This document shows positions 60,494 through 64,000 of a stretch of 64,000 bases of DNA, one piece after another (within the stretch, counting starts at the first letter, position 1; each line of letters starts with the position of its first letter). The notes under the pieces are model-generated. The model was not told the DNA's origin. It saw only the letters and a list, made by a program, of their open reading frames with translations, and ran no database searches. Origin of the DNA: Brugia malayi (lineage: Eukaryota; Nematoda; Chromadorea; Rhabditida; Onchocercidae); contig NW_025062479.1 of the NCBI RefSeq assembly GCF_000002995.4, positions 23,308,721 to 23,372,720 on the forward strand, written 5' to 3'. Position numbers and translations under genes: made by a program.

Positions 60494-60501
60494 AACCGGT
60501 T
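60494..60501. promoter_or_regulatory. Third AACCGGTT site
   Basis: AAAACCGGTTTC occurs 2 kb upstream of the channel start, the same Grainyhead-type word found twice in the gene's intron. Confidence 0.3.
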
Positions 60502-60879
60502 TCTTTCTTTTTCTTTCTTTCTTTCTCTCTTTCTTTTCATTTCTTTTTTTTTTTTTTTTTTTTTTGTCTTTCCTTTCTCATTCTGAAATGATCAAATTAA
60601 ATGTGGTAAAATTAGAGAAATTATATATATTTATTCGACAGGTTTGTTTAATCCCATTTGCCTTTCTTTCCTTCTTTCTCTCTCTCTCTCTCTCTCTCTC
60701 ATTTGATATCCTTTTTGTTGTACTTTCTTCATCATTTTATTATCATTTCTATCTTATTGATAAAATTTCATTTTAAAATTTAAACTGCAAAAACTTGAAA
60801 TGCAATTCAATTACGGTATCAAATCAGAAAAACAAGTCCATTTTCTCTAGCATTTAGCAATTCATTCAAATGGGATTAT

Positions 60880-60995
60880 AGATGTTGTAAATTAAATTCA
60901 ACTAATTCAACAAAAATTTTATTCCTTTTTATATTATTATTATTTATTATTATTTATTATTGTTATTATTATTATCATTATTATTATTATTATTA

Positions 60996-61074
<79 letters not shown>

Positions 61075-61260
61075 GACCTTACTATTAGTGCTTAACAATT
61101 CATTCAAATCGGATCATTAATGTTGTAAATTGAATTCAACTAATTCAACAAAAATTTTATTCCTTTTTATATTATTATATGCTATTTATTTATTTATTTA
61201 TTATTATTATTACTATTATTATTATTATTGTTATTATGACCTTAATATTACTTAAAATTC
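60880..61260 (+). repeat. Duplicated segment with long (ATT)n tracts
   Basis: ATTCATTCAAATSGGATYAT, ATGTTGTAAATTRAATTCAA and CAACAAAAATTTTATTCCTT occur twice (about 60,861 and 61,101), each followed by ATT repeats; the first tract at 60,935-61,073 is about 140 bp long. Confidence 0.85.
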
Positions 61261-61629
61261 GAATCGCTTCACAATCTTTTGAATTTAATTTTTTTTAAAA
61301 AAAGAAAATAACAATGTTTTGTTCTAAAGATTTTCATAAAATCTTTCTATAATTCTCTGAAAAAATGAAGGAAAAAATTTATTGCATATAATTAATTGAA
61401 ATAATTGAAAATACTTAAAAATATTTGTGGAATTGATAACAATTAGAAATGAATGAATAAATTTTATAGAAATGAGCGAAACATTTAAATCTTTTTCTTA
61501 TAAATTTAATTTCTTTAACTATAAATGATAGATGGTAAAATTTTAAACAATTGAACTTCAATTCAATTCTATTCATTGATTACCATAAAGAAGTAAACCT
61601 TTAACAAATTTTCATCTCTTTATATAGTA

Positions 61630-61646
61630 CGGGTAACTTCTACCCG
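61630..61646. other. Small GC-rich hairpin
   Basis: CGGGTA (61,630-61,635) and TACCCG (61,641-61,646) pair around a 5-base loop, preceded by TTTATATAG. A TGACGTCG word follows at about 61,674. Possibly part of a promoter; no known RNA is recognised. Confidence 0.4.
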
Positions 61647-61954
61647 AACTGTTTACTAATTACTAAAAGAATTGACGTCGAACATACATAAACAAAAATT
61701 ACATTAAGGAAAGAGAAAGATTCAAATTACAAATAAATTTCAAATTAGATGAAAACAAGAATAAAATAAAATAAATAACTGATTGATAAATAAGTAATTC
61801 GCTCGAATGGAAACGAAATTCAAAAAACTTTTGTCACTTAAAGTTTTCGATAAAAAGGTAAATAATTTTATATATGAAAATTTTACTGTTGAAATTATCA
61901 CTTAGTCCATATTTAAATGGTACTCTCGAGAAAAAGTATAATTCAAGAGGAGAT

Positions 61955-64000
61955 ATTAATGAAAGGAAATGATAAGTATGATCGTAGTGAATGCAAAGTT
62001 GAGGAAATTATGATAGAGGTATAATGATAACAATGTCATATAATCGATGAACAAAATGATGTGTATGATATTGATATGATGATAACAACAAATAATCATA
62101 TGTGATAAATGATAAGTTTTATAAACTGATAACATATGATTGAAAAAAAGGAAATTATGATAAAGGCATGATGATAACAATGTCATATAATCGATGATCA
62201 AAATGATGTGTATGATATTGATATGATGATAACAACAAATAATCATATGTGATAAATGATAAGTTTTATAAACTGATAACATATGATTGAAAAAAAGGAA
62301 ATTATGATAAAAGGCATGATGATAACAATGTCATATAATAGATGATCAAAATGATATAGTATGATATTGATATGATGATAACAACAAATAATCATATGTG
62401 ATAAATGATAAGTTTTATAAACTGATAACATATGATTGAAAAAAAGGAAATTATGATAAAAGCATGATGATAACAATGTCATATAATAGATGATCAAAAT
62501 GATATATATGATATTGATATGATGATAACAACAAATAATCATATGTGATAAATGATAAGTTTTATTAAACTGATAACATATGATTGAAAAAAAGGAAATT
62601 ATGATAAAAGCATGATGATAACAATGTCATATAATAGATGATCAAAATGATATATATGATATTGATATGATGATAACAACAAATAATCATATGTGATAAA
62701 TGATAAGTTTTATAAACTGATAACATATGATTGAAAAAAAGGAAATTATGATAAAAGCATGATGATAACAATGTCATATAATAGATGATCAAAATGATAT
62801 ATATGATATTGATATGATGATAACAACAAATAATTATATGTGATAAATGATAAGTTTTATAAACTGATAACATATGATTGAAAAAAAGGAAATTATGATA
62901 AAAGCATGATGATAACAATGTCATATAATAGATGATCAAAATGATATATATGATATTGATATGATGATAACAACAAATAATCATATGTGATAAATGATAA
63001 GTTTTATAAACTGATAACATATGATTGAAAAAAAGGAAATTATGATAAAAGCATGATGATAACAATGTCATATAATAGATGATCAAAATGATATATATGA
63101 TATTGATATGATGATAACAACAAATAATTATATGTGATAAATGATAAGTTTTATAAACTGATAACATATGATTGAAAAAAAGGAAATTATGATAAAAGCA
63201 TGATGATAACAATGTCATATAATAGATGATCAAAATGATATATATGATATTGATATGATGATAACAACAAATAATCATATGTGATCAAATGATAAGTTTT
63301 ATTAACTGATAACATATGATTGAAAAAAAGGAAATTATGATAAAAGCATGATGATAACAATGTCATATAATAGATGATCAAAATGATATATATGATATTG
63401 ATATGATGATAACAACAAATAATCATATGTGATAAATGATAAGTTTTATAAACTGATAACATATGATTGAAAAAAAGGAAATTATGATAAAAGCATGATG
63501 ATAACAATGTCATATAATAGATGATCAAAATGATATATATGATATTGATATGATGATAACAACAAATAATCATATGTGATAAATGATAAGTTTTATAAAC
63601 TGATAACATATGATTGAAAAAAAGGAAATTATGATAAAAGCATGATGATAACAATGTCATATAATAGATGATCAAAATGATATATATGATATTGATATGA
63701 TGATAACAACAAATAATCATATGTGACAAATGATAAGTTTTATTAACTGATAACATATGATTGAAAAAAAGGAAATTATGATAAAAGCATGATGATAACA
63801 ATGTCATATAATAGATGATCAAAATGATATATATGATATTGATATGATGATAACAACAAATAATCATATGTGATAAATGATAAGTTTTATAAACTGATAA
63901 CATATGATTGAAAAAAAGGAAATTATGATAAAAGCATGATGATAACAATGTCATATAATAGATGATCAAAATGATATATATGATATTGATATGATGATAA
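61955..64000. repeat. 147-bp satellite, about 14 units, running off the window end
   Basis: Units of 147 bp are nearly identical. Each contains TGATAA six times on the + strand, including ACTGATAA. Left-edge units are more diverged, with small indels in the second to fourth. Because 147 is a multiple of three and one minus-strand frame has no stop, a 49-residue repeat (MIICCYHHINIIYIILIIYY and so on) can be read for over 200 codons. Its composition (Ile, Tyr, His, Leu) and the absence of splice or start context argue against a protein. Confidence 0.93.

Larger units (their letters stand above)
58600..61950. other. Upstream flank of the channel gene
   Basis: No conserved reading frame. It contains a two-copy duplication (58,770-59,030, about 140 bp apart: GAGTTTAAATTAAATACAGA), CT runs near 60,500-60,530 and 60,677-60,701, and a duplicated (ATT)n block at 60,880-61,260. 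Open frames at 59,658-59,849 and 60,471-60,776 are low-complexity. Confidence 0.65.

Noticed and set aside
61956..63969. Minus-strand open frames of 99 to 260 codons with a 49-residue repeat
   Set aside because: The period 147 is a multiple of three, so one stop-free unit stays open by necessity. Small indels in the left units break the frame without sign of selection, and there is no start or splice context.
1..64000. Transposons, tRNA or rRNA genes
   Set aside because: No transposase or reverse transcriptase motif, no paired long terminal repeats and no tRNA box sequences were recognised by eye. Small non-autonomous elements cannot be excluded without a repeat library.

Overview
The window is nuclear DNA of a nematode, very probably a parasitic one. 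The background is extremely AT-rich, with hundreds of poly-A and poly-T runs. Introns are long and end in TTTCAG or TTTTAG. Two genes can be read from conserved protein blocks, and both have ATG codons placed just after acceptor-like TTTCAG or TTACAG sites, as expected for spliced-leader trans-splicing. The species cannot be named from the sequence alone.

Layout. 1-10,292: non-coding upstream DNA with simple repeats, hairpins and a few GC-richer islands. 10,303-48,629 (+): one large gene of about 22 coding exons plus an alternative first exon. It is the orthologue of C. elegans dyc-1 and vertebrate NOS1AP (CAPON), with an N-terminal PTB domain (exons 1-6), low-complexity linkers, a coiled coil (exons 12-13) and an acidic tail. 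Exon 18 carries a stop at 45,066, giving a protein of about 838 residues. Four further in-frame exons up to 48,629 support a longer form of about 1,080 residues. 48,630-51,327: convergent intergenic DNA. 51,328-58,477 (-): a divergent Cys-loop ligand-gated ion channel subunit of about 454 residues, in nine exons. 58,478-61,950: upstream flank of the channel gene. 61,955-64,000: a 147-bp satellite that runs off the window end.

The most striking property is tandem duplication. About thirty independent local arrays fill the introns. At seven exons (eight splice junctions, in both genes) the array unit contains a copy of the exon end together with its splice site: donors of dyc-1 exons 1, 6, 15 and 17, acceptors of exons 10, 15 and 20, and the acceptor of channel exon 3. 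The result is rows of decoy splice sites beside the real one. In three cases the copies could act as short, stop-free, phase-0 cassette exons. This junction-anchored duplication is the best candidate for an undescribed process in the window.

The two genes are not an operon, since they converge tail to tail. DYC-1/NOS1AP is a PTB adaptor of the dystrophin-related network in nematode muscle. The channel subunit is an orphan by eye, and no functional link between the two is implied.
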